Below are positions 23,336 to 31,853 of a DNA stretch of 39,541 nucleotides, piece after piece (the stretch's first letter is position 1; every line of letters begins with the position of its first letter). This stretch comes from Microcaldota archaeon (GTDB lineage Archaea; Micrarchaeota; Micrarchaeia; Anstonellales; J096), in assembly GCA_030550115.1 (NCBI GenBank), contig JAUQPY010000029.1, forward strand, positions 1-39,541. Reading direction: 5' to 3'. Position numbers and translations under genes: made by a program. The notes below the pieces were generated by a model. That model saw nothing but the letters and a program-made list of their open reading frames with translations. It made no database searches and was not told the origin of the DNA.

Positions 23336-25649
23336 ACAGGTAGAACAGCAATTATTAGGAGATCTTCTTAAACTTGATGATGATCTACTGAAACGTATAG
23401 AGGAATTTAATAGAGATAGGGAAGATTCTAAAAAGATTAAGGTGATTGAACGTTCAGGTGTACGCTATGCAGTAATTGATAATAATTTTATAGAATTTTT
23501 TAGAGCACAGGACTTAAGAGAGAGATATGAAATCAGAGTTGAGCAGGAGCAGAATGGTTCTAGAGTATTTGTAGCTGTTCAAAAAAGAGATAGGAAGATC
23601 GGGGTGGGACCAAGTTATGATAGTCAAGAGGGTTTCAGAGCCGAATTGAGTGTTCAAACACCTGAGTTGGGTAAGATAGCCGCTAGTGTTGGCTCTTCAC
23701 AAGCATCATTGAATGCAAATGCATTTAGATTAGAGGGATTTCGATTAGGAAGTGTGTATCCCAAGATCTCTGCAGTATGTTTGGGAATTCTCTGTTGGAA
23801 TGATGGTAGATTTGGACTTTCTCTGCCAACATTTAGTGGATTTCTAGATTTCTTTATAGCAATGTCTATCACCCCTCTCCAAGAAGCATTTTCAAAAGGT
23901 AGTTTCCAAGAGGGTCTCCTGCACTTTTTAGGAGTAACAGATGAAGTTAGAGATAGATTCATTAGAGAAGGTATTCTGGGAGGGATAATTGGTTTTGGAG
24001 AGGAATGGTTTAGGAGGGCTGCCGGTGTATTCGGGGGATTTCTTGAATCAATAGATGAGATCAGATTTCTTCTTACCCCTCCCTCAAGCAACTGGAAGTA
24101 TGACAATCCGATAAGTGCTGTGGTAGATTTTCAGAGAGCTATGGTATCTACTATGAGAGGTAATTTCAGAGAGGCTGAATATATATTACAGGGGCTGCTT
24201 TCTTCAAAGGATATTCCAATATGGCTAAGGGCAACAATTATGGAATTTGAACACAAGTATTGGCAGAGGAGAACTCAGCCATTCAGTTCTCTATCAACAG
24301 CTCTAGATTTTATATTTAATAGTCATGTTCCAAGTCAGCTAGGTAAGAGATTAGATGATGCGGAGAAATACGTGGAGAGTGTAAGTTTTGAAGATTTGAA
24401 GGATGATGAGGAGAAAGATAGATACATAGCAAATCTTATGTATGTAATGTTATCCAATAGGGATTTTGATCCGAAAAAGATGATAGAAAGCATATCTTTA
24501 ATAGTAATGCATCTAGCTAGAAAGGGGGATTATTCAACTATTTTAGCATTAGCAGATCTGCTGAATCAACCATTCAGATTGTCTCAAGATGAACGTGTAG
24601 CAGTATATGACGCTCTTATGAGAGCTAATGCCGGATTGGTTTCTATAGAAAATAATCAGAAGATAAATAGTGAAAACGATCTTGCTGCTGGAGTAGGTAT
24701 TTATATATTTGCCAAAGCTCTTGGTTTCGAAGGATGGAATCTAACAGATCTCCGTACATATGTTCCAGATGAACTAAGAGAGTCATTAGAGGGAAAAGCT
24801 AAAGAGTACCTGAAAACCCTTAAGAGTTTAGTTATGATAAATCCAAAAATGATAGGTTATTTCTTATATGAGCTTCAGGATGTTGCTAATATCTTAGGTA
24901 GGGAGGAATTGGCTAAGGAACTTAGATCTCTGCAGAATTTGAGATATAATCCAGGTTTTGGATTGAGTGAGATTGCCGAGAGATCACTTAAACATCCAAT
25001 AGGTCTATTAATTGATCAATACGACAGAGAATCCTATAGAATTCCAAGATTGCTACAAAACATACGTGAGTTTTCAAGAAATAATAGTGAGGATATATAT
25101 AAACAGATAGAAGAGGATCTGGATTTTCTTGCTAGAAATCCATATATTCTATGGTTAGCTAGAATTCTAAGTGATTCTGAGGATTATAAGAAATTAGAAT
25201 TACTGATTCAGGGGAGGAGTACTTGGGATAAGGAGCTTGATGAGGGGGCTAATAGGTTTATAGAGGAAAGAGCAAGGAGGAACACTACTCCTCTAGAGAA
25301 GGGTGATAAAGAAGATACCACCACGTCTACTCAAACAGATAATTCACAGAGAAAGGATTATGGAGAGTTGTTCGGGAGATCTGAACAGAAACAGGAGATA
25401 TTAAGAGTAGCTAGAATGGTTGCAAATGGGATTAGAACAATAGAAGATAAGTATTATTTGGATATGGTTGTGGATTTACAGAAGAGATACGGGGAAAATG
25501 TCAGAGATATGTTCATAGATATATTTGGGCAATCTCAGGGACAGATAATATACGAGCTATATACGACACAGAGAAAATTATGGCCTAATATAGATCCATA
25601 CAAATACGTAGCTGCTATTATATACGAATTGGATAGACGAATAACATGA
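23325..25649 (+). CDS. Unknown 774-residue protein, helical repeat-rich
   Basis: It overlaps the barrel-like gene by 11 bases and the next gene by four, so it belongs to the same operon. Residues 1-40 are helical and charged. About 45-150 show alternating beta strands with Gly turns (KIGVGPSYDSQEGFRAELSV and following), similar in style to the C-terminal part of the preceding protein. A hydrophobic segment follows (about 165-185, GFLDFFIAMSIT). From about 245 onward it is helical, with paired-helix stretches like TPR or other solenoid repeats, a low-complexity Asp/Thr/Gln linker near 660-680, and a helical end. No family, catalytic motif or signal peptide is visible. A partner of the barrel-like protein is the natural inference. 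Confidence 0.85.
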   Translation: MHSKQVEQQLLGDLLKLDDDLLKRIEEFNRDREDSKKIKVIERSGVRYAVIDNNFIEFFRAQDLRERYEIRVEQEQNGSRVFVAVQKRDRKIGVGPSYDSQEGFRAELSVQTPELGKIAASVGSSQASLNANAFRLEGFRLGSVYPKISAVCLGILCWNDGRFGLSLPTFSGFLDFFIAMSITPLQEAFSKGSFQEGLLHFLGVTDEVRDRFIREGILGGIIGFGEEWFRRAAGVFGGFLESIDEIRFLLTPPSSNWKYDNPISAVVDFQRAMVSTMRGNFREAEYILQGLLSSKDIPIWLRATIMEFEHKYWQRRTQPFSSLSTALDFIFNSHVPSQLGKRLDDAEKYVESVSFEDLKDDEEKDRYIANLMYVMLSNRDFDPKKMIESISLIVMHLARKGDYSTILALADLLNQPFRLSQDERVAVYDALMRANAGLVSIENNQKINSENDLAAGVGIYIFAKALGFEGWNLTDLRTYVPDELRESLEGKAKEYLKTLKSLVMINPKMIGYFLYELQDVANILGREELAKELRSLQNLRYNPGFGLSEIAERSLKHPIGLLIDQYDRESYRIPRLLQNIREFSRNNSEDIYKQIEEDLDFLARNPYILWLARILSDSEDYKKLELLIQGRSTWDKELDEGANRFIEERARRNTTPLEKGDKEDTTTSTQTDNSQRKDYGELFGRSEQKQEILRVARMVANGIRTIEDKYYLDMVVDLQKRYGENVRDMFIDIFGQSQGQIIYELYTTQRKLWPNIDPYKYVAAIIYELDRRIT

Positions 25650-26275
25650 TGTCAATAAAGCTCTATAAATATATGAGAAGTGGAGAGACATTAGCTAATA
25701 TAATAGATCGTATCCAACCCATCAGCCAGGAACAGAGATATAGATTAGTGGATTTTGTAATGGATCTGGGAAGAGCTGATGAGATAGTTGAGAGGATTGT
25801 TCAGGAGAGAGATCCAAAGCTGAGAAAAGCACTGTTCAATAGTACTAGAGTTTATATAAAGAAGTATCTTGAATTGGGTTATTGTGGAGTTTTTGAATTG
25901 TTCAAGGCAGATCTGGATTGGAATAGGAACAGAACGGTTCACAGTTCAATACTACTATCAAAAGCAATATATAAATTCATTTCGAATAATATAGTAAAAA
26001 TGCATGATCGGAGATTGGAGGCTCTGATCATCACATCAAATCTCTTAGATGATCTGTTTGATATTCGCAAAGATGGGAATTTAAATTTCAAATATATTCT
26101 AGGATTGATAGGTGAGTTGATCAGATATTCATACATATCCTCATCATTGATCTTTAAAAATCTGGATCTATTATATGATTTATTAGTAAATGTAAAATAC
26201 GTATTTAGAGGAGGGTTTGAGGATGAGACTATAAAGAATGCGGATACAGATATTAGCAAATTGATCAGATACTAA
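25646..26275 (+). CDS. Unknown 209-residue helical protein, last gene of the operon
   Basis: The start is ATGATG, overlapping the previous stop by four bases; either ATG could be used. The protein is almost entirely helical, with Leu/Ile-rich amphipathic stretches (RYRLVDFVMDLGRADEIVER, SSILLSKAIYKFISNNIV, YILGLIGELIRYSYIS) and a single cysteine. No membrane helix or signal peptide is clear. No family is recognised. It closes the four-gene unit; the next gene has its own TATA box. Confidence 0.78.
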   Translation: MMSIKLYKYMRSGETLANIIDRIQPISQEQRYRLVDFVMDLGRADEIVERIVQERDPKLRKALFNSTRVYIKKYLELGYCGVFELFKADLDWNRNRTVHSSILLSKAIYKFISNNIVKMHDRRLEALIITSNLLDDLFDIRKDGNLNFKYILGLIGELIRYSYISSSLIFKNLDLLYDLLVNVKYVFRGGFEDETIKNADTDISKLIRY

Positions 26276-26283
26276 TTTAAAGT
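26273..26283 (+). promoter_or_regulatory. TATA box of the cobalamin adenosyltransferase gene
   Basis: TAATTTAAAGT overlaps the stop codon of the preceding gene and is centred about 27 bases before the ATG at 26305, consistent with a leaderless transcript. Confidence 0.45.
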
Positions 26284-26304
26284 TTTGTTCCGTATACAAT
26301 CCAT

Positions 26305-26790
26305 ATGGACAGTATAACCACCAGAACCGGAGATTCGGGATTTACATCTATCATGAATAGAAGAGTTAGGAAAACAGATCCAACTATAAAATTGATAGGT
26401 AAAATCGATGAACTTGTATCGATTATTGGATATGTAAAATCAATGATTTTATATGATGAAATGGATGAATTACAGGAGCTTTTGAAAAATTTACTAAACA
26501 ATCTTGCTTATGAGAAAGATATAGATAGGCATATGATAGAGCTATTGGACAGGAAAATAGAATCCCTGGAAACTAGTATTGGTGTAAAGCTGGAGAAGTT
26601 CGTTAAGCCTAAAGGTAAATCTGCTCTTGTGCATTATATTAGAGCTCTGGTTAGAGAAACAGAGATTGTTGCTTGGGAAACGAATTTTACAAATATCTCG
26701 ATATTCATGAATAGACTATCAGATTACATATTCCTACTAGCTCTTAAAAGCTCTATGGATAATAATGAATTTGAATACTTTAAGAGTTAA
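26305..26790 (+). CDS. ATP:cob(I)alamin adenosyltransferase (PduO type)
   Basis: This enzyme moves the adenosyl group of ATP onto cob(I)alamin to make coenzyme B12. The PduO-family start TTRTGDSGFTS (residues 5-15), IGKIDELVSIIG (about 31-42), VRETEIVAWE (about 115-124) and the C-terminal NRLSDYIFLLAL (about 135-146) are all present. It has 161 residues against about 170-190 usual. Its last 11 bases overlap the end of gatE on the opposite strand. Adenosylcobalamin would be needed by enzymes such as a class II ribonucleotide reductase; none is seen in the window, so the user is unknown. Confidence 0.88.
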   Translation: MDSITTRTGDSGFTSIMNRRVRKTDPTIKLIGKIDELVSIIGYVKSMILYDEMDELQELLKNLLNNLAYEKDIDRHMIELLDRKIESLETSIGVKLEKFVKPKGKSALVHYIRALVRETEIVAWETNFTNISIFMNRLSDYIFLLALKSSMDNNEFEYFKS

Positions 26791-28453
26791 ATAGCTGTTC
26801 TGGATCTACATTTAGAGGATATTTTCTCACAATCTCTTCCTTGGTATGTATTTTTAACAACTCCTCTACTCTATCTTTGCTGAACCTATACAGATCATCT
26901 ATTGGTTTGGATTCCATCAACCTTCGAATTACTTCCTTTATAGCTCTTTTAGTTATCCTATTTTGCCTATAGAGTTCTAAGGCATATCTTATTTGAGAGT
27001 CATCAGGTTCCCTACCCATCTCTCTACGTATCGATACTAACGTGTCTTCCAGAGTAATAGCTACAACCTTAGGATCAACCTTATTCTTCAGATCTTGATA
27101 TAGTTGGAATCTTCTATTCCATACTATCCTATTTGCAAGCTCACGATTCAATTCTCTACTAAGCTCAGATATGATCTCCTGAGGTGTAGGTAGTGGACTT
27201 AGACCATCTGGAATGTCGATCAGTGGAATATCAGTCTCTGGATACATTCTAGCAGCTCCTGGCAATGGTCTCATGAACTCTGTGGAACCATCTTTTAGAG
27301 CCTTTCTAGTCTCCTTGGGAACATAATCCATTTTAGATCTTCTGTAAATATAATTCAGAGCTTGAATTGCCCTATCAGGCCTGTCTATAACCATTACCCA
27401 TCCATCACTACCTACATGATCACCAAGATGTTTAAGATCATATTTTTCTGATTCATCACTATGTATCATTCCTTTCACTCCAGCTAGCTTACCATAATCT
27501 GATAATTCACTACCATATCTTCTCAGACCTATTGGTGTGGAAAAAATACCTCTATACCCAGGATATCTGAGTAATAATGCTCTGGAATCCTGTTTCAGGA
27601 ATTTACTGAGTTTCTGATTATTCAAAATCTTATCTGTAACATCAATAGGTTGAAATTCTGGTAAATCGTATAGACCAGAAGATTTCAATCGAGCTATCAG
27701 ATTTATCAGATCCCGCTGACGCTTTATCTCATTATCAATCCAGGTAGGTATCATCTCCAGTTCCTGAGCCCCTTTTATTTCTACTCTATTACCCCCATCA
27801 ACACTGACATTTAGATCCTGTCTTATAGTACCTATCCCCCTTGCCACATATCCAGATAATCTCAACATCAAACCTATATACTCTGCAACTCTCTTGGCTT
27901 CCTGTCCTGATGAAATGTTCGGAGATGTGGATATCTCTAGAAGAGCTATTCCTAATCTGGATAGATGATACTTCCTGTAGGATTCTGAATCCTCAAGCAG
28001 ATCAGCACTCTCCTCCTCGAGACATAAACTATCTATACCATATCTCTTACCATCGATCTCCACATATCCATCCAACCCAATCACACCGCTTCTCTGGAAA
28101 CCAGATACATTACTCCCATCAACCACAATTTTCCTCATGAATCTGATCCTCTTTGGAATGTACATATGGAAAGTTTTTGCCAATCTCACAGCAGCCTCTA
28201 TAGCCATCCTATTGGGCATATGAGGAGGTTCTTCATCCAACTCTACCAAACAGCAGCTGTTGCGATTGCCTACATATATATACTCTCTATCCTTTAGGAG
28301 CTCTAATCTTGCTGCTTCATCAAAATCCCCAATCTCAGATTTACTGAGATTTAGTTTCCTACGTATACTGAACTCTTCACTCTGATCATCAGGACTACAG
28401 TCACAGAATAGTTTCCACATCAATCGTTGATGTATCTCCAAACCTATTTTCAT
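26780..28453 (-). CDS. gatE: Glutamyl-tRNA(Gln) amidotransferase subunit E
   Basis: This archaea-specific subunit, with GatD, turns Glu-tRNA(Gln) into Gln-tRNA(Gln). The sequence opens MKIGLEIHQRL, as in the GatB/GatE family, and has EEPPHMPNR near residue 73. A DGSNVSGFQRSG motif lies near 112, EISTSPNISSGQEAKR near 173, and IGTIRQDLNVSV near 207. An aspartyl-tRNA-synthetase-like insert (about 270-390) distinguishes GatE from GatB, and MRPLPGAARMYPETDIP follows near 394. The YqeY-like tail is helical. At 557 residues it is somewhat short for GatE (usually about 600-630). A TATA core shared with pcn lies about 28 bases upstream. GatD is not in this window. Confidence 0.95.
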   Translation of the reverse strand: MKIGLEIHQRLMWKLFCDCSPDDQSEEFSIRRKLNLSKSEIGDFDEAARLELLKDREYIYVGNRNSCCLVELDEEPPHMPNRMAIEAAVRLAKTFHMYIPKRIRFMRKIVVDGSNVSGFQRSGVIGLDGYVEIDGKRYGIDSLCLEEESADLLEDSESYRKYHLSRLGIALLEISTSPNISSGQEAKRVAEYIGLMLRLSGYVARGIGTIRQDLNVSVDGGNRVEIKGAQELEMIPTWIDNEIKRQRDLINLIARLKSSGLYDLPEFQPIDVTDKILNNQKLSKFLKQDSRALLLRYPGYRGIFSTPIGLRRYGSELSDYGKLAGVKGMIHSDESEKYDLKHLGDHVGSDGWVMVIDRPDRAIQALNYIYRRSKMDYVPKETRKALKDGSTEFMRPLPGAARMYPETDIPLIDIPDGLSPLPTPQEIISELSRELNRELANRIVWNRRFQLYQDLKNKVDPKVVAITLEDTLVSIRREMGREPDDSQIRYALELYRQNRITKRAIKEVIRRLMESKPIDDLYRFSKDRVEELLKIHTKEEIVRKYPLNVDPEQLFNS

Positions 28454-28477
28454 ATGGTTTAATATGTAATATGAATG

Positions 28478-28489
28478 CTTTAAAAAACT
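28478..28489. promoter_or_regulatory. Shared TATA element between gatE and pcn
   Basis: CTTTAAAAAACT, preceded by G, lies in the 54-base gap. Its TTTAAA core is about 27 bases before the pcn ATG (28508) and about 28 bases before the gatE ATG (28453). It is nearly identical to the element at 5624-5636. Confidence 0.55.
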
Positions 28490-28507
28490 GTTTATTGTAA
28501 ATAAAGC

Positions 28508-29191
28508 ATGATAAGCATAACAGAGCCAAAATCTCTGAAAAATGCTCTAAGGATGATAAAGAAAATATCTAAAGAGGCGGGAATTATAATACAGGACAAT
28601 CAGATTACTATATCAGCTCTATCCCCATCGAATGTTGCTCTAATGGAACTCAGTAAAACTTTTGAAGCGGAGACAGCAATCTTCAAGATAGAGGATGTGG
28701 GGATTTTGGAGAAATTGCTTCCAGATACAGGAGAGATAGATATGGAAATAAGCGGTAACGTTCTAAAACTTCAGATAATCTCAAAGAGAAAGAAAGGATT
28801 AGAGCTAAAGATCAGTGAATATAGTAAAATAAACCTGGATTATAACCCTAAGAATAGCTTTTTGATCTCATCTGAAGTACTCTCTGAGATAATCGAGGAT
28901 GCTGGATCAATAGGACAATATCTTACAGTGTCTCTATCTCCAGAAGCTATTCTATTCAAAGCTCAAGATGAATATGGTTCAACAAAGTATAACATAGATA
29001 TCTCCTCAGATATTAGTGAGCAAAACATCATGGAGAGTTTTGAATCCAAAGTTATGGTGAATTACTTAAGAGTGTTGAATGATATAAGCGGGGATATAAA
29101 AATCAGAATGGATCCAAATAGACCTCTTCTAGCTGAGTTTCAATATAATGGTTTTGATGGTAAGCTATACATAGCTATAGCTGGTGATTAG
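28508..29191 (+). CDS. pcn: DNA polymerase sliding clamp (PCNA)
   Basis: This ring-forming processivity factor is loaded by RFC (small subunit at 8903). Two similar halves of the clamp fold are visible: ITISALSPSNVALMELSKT near residue 33 and the interdomain region around 110-125. The second half ends in DGKLYIAIAGD, which resembles the family's C-terminal strand, but the usual acidic tail is missing. It has 227 residues against about 245-250 in most archaea. No Shine-Dalgarno site is visible; a TATA core about 27 bases upstream suggests a leaderless transcript. Confidence 0.93.
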   Translation: MISITEPKSLKNALRMIKKISKEAGIIIQDNQITISALSPSNVALMELSKTFEAETAIFKIEDVGILEKLLPDTGEIDMEISGNVLKLQIISKRKKGLELKISEYSKINLDYNPKNSFLISSEVLSEIIEDAGSIGQYLTVSLSPEAILFKAQDEYGSTKYNIDISSDISEQNIMESFESKVMVNYLRVLNDISGDIKIRMDPNRPLLAEFQYNGFDGKLYIAIAGD

Positions 29192-29227
29192 TAAATTTTC
29201 CGAATTAATTTGCTTCCTATAATTAAA

Positions 29228-29243
29228 TATTTAAATATTTTTT
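29228..29243 (+). promoter_or_regulatory. Candidate TATA box of the cas operon
   Basis: ATTTAAATATTTTTTA lies in the 80-base gap before cas6. A start about 25 bases downstream (near 29258) would place the strong Shine-Dalgarno sequence GGGAGGTGGT (29259-29268) at the 5' end of the message. Confidence 0.45.
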
Positions 29244-29271
29244 ATCTTAATATCTTTTGGGAGGTGGTATT

Positions 29272-30114
29272 GTGAAGTTGCATATCAAGATAGAGTTGGA
29301 GAATCCGGTTGAACTCCCAAGTGATTTTCGGGGAGCAATGATGAGTTTTGTTAAATATCTAATAAATAACCCAGATATTACAAATACTAAAAATATAAAG
29401 AGGTACAACTTCACATACTTTCTGCAGAAAGCAGATACGAACGGGAAGGGAAATGAAATGTTACCCCCAATAAATAGATCCTCTGCTAACGATAAAAATG
29501 ATAACAAAAATAGAATTGAGATAAAATACATTACTCTTAAATTGAGTTTAATTGATGGAAAGATAATGTCCTCAGTACTAGATAGATTAAGTGAGTTGGG
29601 CAAATCTGGAAAATTAGAAGGGGTGAATAATGATTTCTGGTCTAAGGCGGGTAAGATAAGAATCCTTTATACTAGGCTTATGCAAGACCCTTATATAACT
29701 ACTGATACGGCAATATTTAAATCCCAATCCCCTATTGTGATTTCAAGAGCTAAATTTGATAAAAGTGCTAATAGACCCAAGAAACGACCAGAAGAGATTT
29801 ATCTAACTCCTGAGGATGGAGAAGAATGGAAAGCAGCGATTGTTCAGAGCCTATTGTATCGATATAAGCATATCTATAACAGAGAATATACCGGGGAAAT
29901 AGATATCCAGGTATTAGGATCTAGATCTAATAAATTGATGATAAAACACTATCGTGGGAGAGTGATAGGTTGGTCTGGTAAGTTCATGGTTAGAGCTAGG
30001 CCTGAAATGTTGAATTTTATAGTTAGATTTGGTATAGGTGATAGGACTGGTCAGGGATTCGGATATGTTAAACTGATCAATAGTTCACTAAATAGAAGTG
30101 GTGATATTATATGA
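29272..30114 (+). CDS. cas6: CRISPR-associated endoribonuclease Cas6
   Basis: Cas6 cuts the repeat transcript into crRNAs. The two-ferredoxin (RAMP) layout ends in the Gly-rich loop GIGDRTGQGFGYVK (about residues 259-272), the family hallmark. A FTYFLQK segment near 47-53 resembles the conserved FTFS stretch. I chose the GTG at 29272 (280 residues) because GAGGTGGT lies just upstream; the earlier TTG at 29257 would precede that site. No histidine occurs between residue 4 and about residue 190, so the usual N-proximal catalytic His seems absent. It is the first gene of the operon and overlaps cas8 by four bases. Subtype within Cas6 is not resolved. Confidence 0.88.
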   Translation: MKLHIKIELENPVELPSDFRGAMMSFVKYLINNPDITNTKNIKRYNFTYFLQKADTNGKGNEMLPPINRSSANDKNDNKNRIEIKYITLKLSLIDGKIMSSVLDRLSELGKSGKLEGVNNDFWSKAGKIRILYTRLMQDPYITTDTAIFKSQSPIVISRAKFDKSANRPKKRPEEIYLTPEDGEEWKAAIVQSLLYRYKHIYNREYTGEIDIQVLGSRSNKLMIKHYRGRVIGWSGKFMVRARPEMLNFIVRFGIGDRTGQGFGYVKLINSSLNRSGDII

Positions 30115-31853
30115 ATTCACAGTCACTAAATACCAGAGAAAAATCTATGGAATTCAAACCATATGAACCTGGTTGTTCTATTAATGAACATAATGAGATC
30201 ATAGTTAAATTGATGCCTGGAGAATTCGCTATAAACGCTGCTATCTATGGGTTATTATATAACTATCACAGATTTAATGATATAAACAACTATCAGAAAG
30301 TATACTTATCTAAATTGGTCGAAGATGAAGATAATTATTTGAAAGAACAATTACAGAAGGTTATAAACGAAGATGTAAAGTTTTTAATAGATAAAAGTAA
30401 TATTGAGTTTGTAGAAGACGGTGGAGTAATAATCAATTTAACTCGTTATATTAAATTATTGTGGATTAATTATTGGATTAATTTTCTCATTCATTCTGAT
30501 AGGAATAAACAAAAGATCGATGAAATAATCTCTATTTTAAAATTATATAAAAATGAGGATTATGATAATATAATAAAAAGATCTAGTATTATCTTTGATC
30601 ATGAATCAATCGATATTTATAATAAGAAAGTAGCTAAACTCTTTAAGATCATGTTTAGAGCAAGCTTCGTAAGTAATAGCGCAGATTTTCCAAATTATTT
30701 AAGTTCAGAGAAAAATAAATCTTATAATAATAGCTATAACTACCTTACAAAATTACTAGCTCTAGCGAACCCTAAGTATTTAGATAGAAAAAACACGACT
30801 AAATGTGTATTAACTCACATTCCATTTTATAATACTTATAAACAGGAGGAATGGGGGGGTAATAGATACTTAACTTACATGATGTTTAAGTTTATAGATC
30901 CAAAAATAAAAGGAGAAGGATCAAAACCCTACGTAAATTGGAATAGATCGCCTCAGGATAAAAGATTCCCTATTTCAGATCTAACCTACTTAATAATAAT
31001 ACCACATTTTTACCTTGCTTTTAGAATAGATGATGAAGAAAATAAATATAAGTATAGATACTTTATAAATACTACATATTCATTAAAACTACTATACCAT
31101 CTTAATGAAAAATTTGAGAGATTAAGTAAACTATCAAATAACACTATCCTAACTTTACCTAAAACAATCCATATCGCTCTTAGGCTCTCAAATTTAGTGA
31201 GCTTAGGATTTGAAGTATATAAAGTTGAAAATAATAATATACAAAGATTTTATATATCCCCTTTAGTGATAAATCTACTCTCAAACTCAAGACTCATAAC
31301 AGCCCTTAAATCTGTGAAGGAGGAAAGTTTAATTGAAATTGTTATGGATTGTATATTAAATGAAAACTTTAATAAGATGAAATATTTAATTTATGAAAAA
31401 CTTAAGGATTATTTGAAGAACTCTTCACAAACAAACAATCCACATTTAATAAGAAATTTAATTAAAATATATAGAGAAATAGTATTTCAGATATATGAAT
31501 ATCGTGATCTTGATACTGGGGGTGGTAAAAATATGAAGGAGACAAGACCAATTTCCCAAGGTAGGTTCTACAATAGTCTAAAAAATCAAGAATGGCTGAA
31601 AGAAGTCCTAAAAAATTCTAGTTATCAATTATTAGAAGCAGCTAGAACAGAAAACTGGGAGAGAGTGGGTTATCTAATATCAAGAGCAATGATTATTACT
31701 GGTGAAAAAACATATGAATTGATAAATTTACTTAATATGTTACCTCCTGAAGATGAATTACAAGCTGAAGTGTTAAAAATATCTATATACAATTTGTTGG
31801 TTGCGTTAAATAGTGAACTTGTTGATACTTCTACTCAAGGTGAGGGGCAATGA
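30111..31853 (+). CDS. cas8: Divergent Cas8-type large subunit of Cascade
   Basis: Identity rests mainly on position and size: 580 residues between cas6 and cas7 in a type I operon, where the large subunit is encoded. The large subunit recognises the PAM and contacts the crRNA handle. The sequence is rich in Asn, Tyr, Lys and Ile. It has only three scattered cysteines, so the CxxC zinc pairs seen in many Cas8 proteins are missing. The last 100 residues, after a Gly-rich hinge (DTGGGKNMKE), are helical like a fused small subunit. It overlaps both neighbours by four bases. It is visibly more AT-rich than the genes before 29 kb. Assignment to Csh1-like or Cst1-like Cas8 cannot be made by eye. 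Confidence 0.72.
   Translation: MNSQSLNTREKSMEFKPYEPGCSINEHNEIIVKLMPGEFAINAAIYGLLYNYHRFNDINNYQKVYLSKLVEDEDNYLKEQLQKVINEDVKFLIDKSNIEFVEDGGVIINLTRYIKLLWINYWINFLIHSDRNKQKIDEIISILKLYKNEDYDNIIKRSSIIFDHESIDIYNKKVAKLFKIMFRASFVSNSADFPNYLSSEKNKSYNNSYNYLTKLLALANPKYLDRKNTTKCVLTHIPFYNTYKQEEWGGNRYLTYMMFKFIDPKIKGEGSKPYVNWNRSPQDKRFPISDLTYLIIIPHFYLAFRIDDEENKYKYRYFINTTYSLKLLYHLNEKFERLSKLSNNTILTLPKTIHIALRLSNLVSLGFEVYKVENNNIQRFYISPLVINLLSNSRLITALKSVKEESLIEIVMDCILNENFNKMKYLIYEKLKDYLKNSSQTNNPHLIRNLIKIYREIVFQIYEYRDLDTGGGKNMKETRPISQGRFYNSLKNQEWLKEVLKNSSYQLLEAARTENWERVGYLISRAMIITGEKTYELINLLNMLPPEDELQAEVLKISIYNLLVALNSELVDTSTQGEGQ

Noticed and set aside
17350-26304. Possible integrated element next to the initiator tRNA gene (the four-gene operon as a genomic island)
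   Set aside because: I looked for a repeat of the tRNA 3' end near the far side of the operon and saw none. No integrase, transposase or terminal repeat is visible, and the codon style resembles the surrounding genes.
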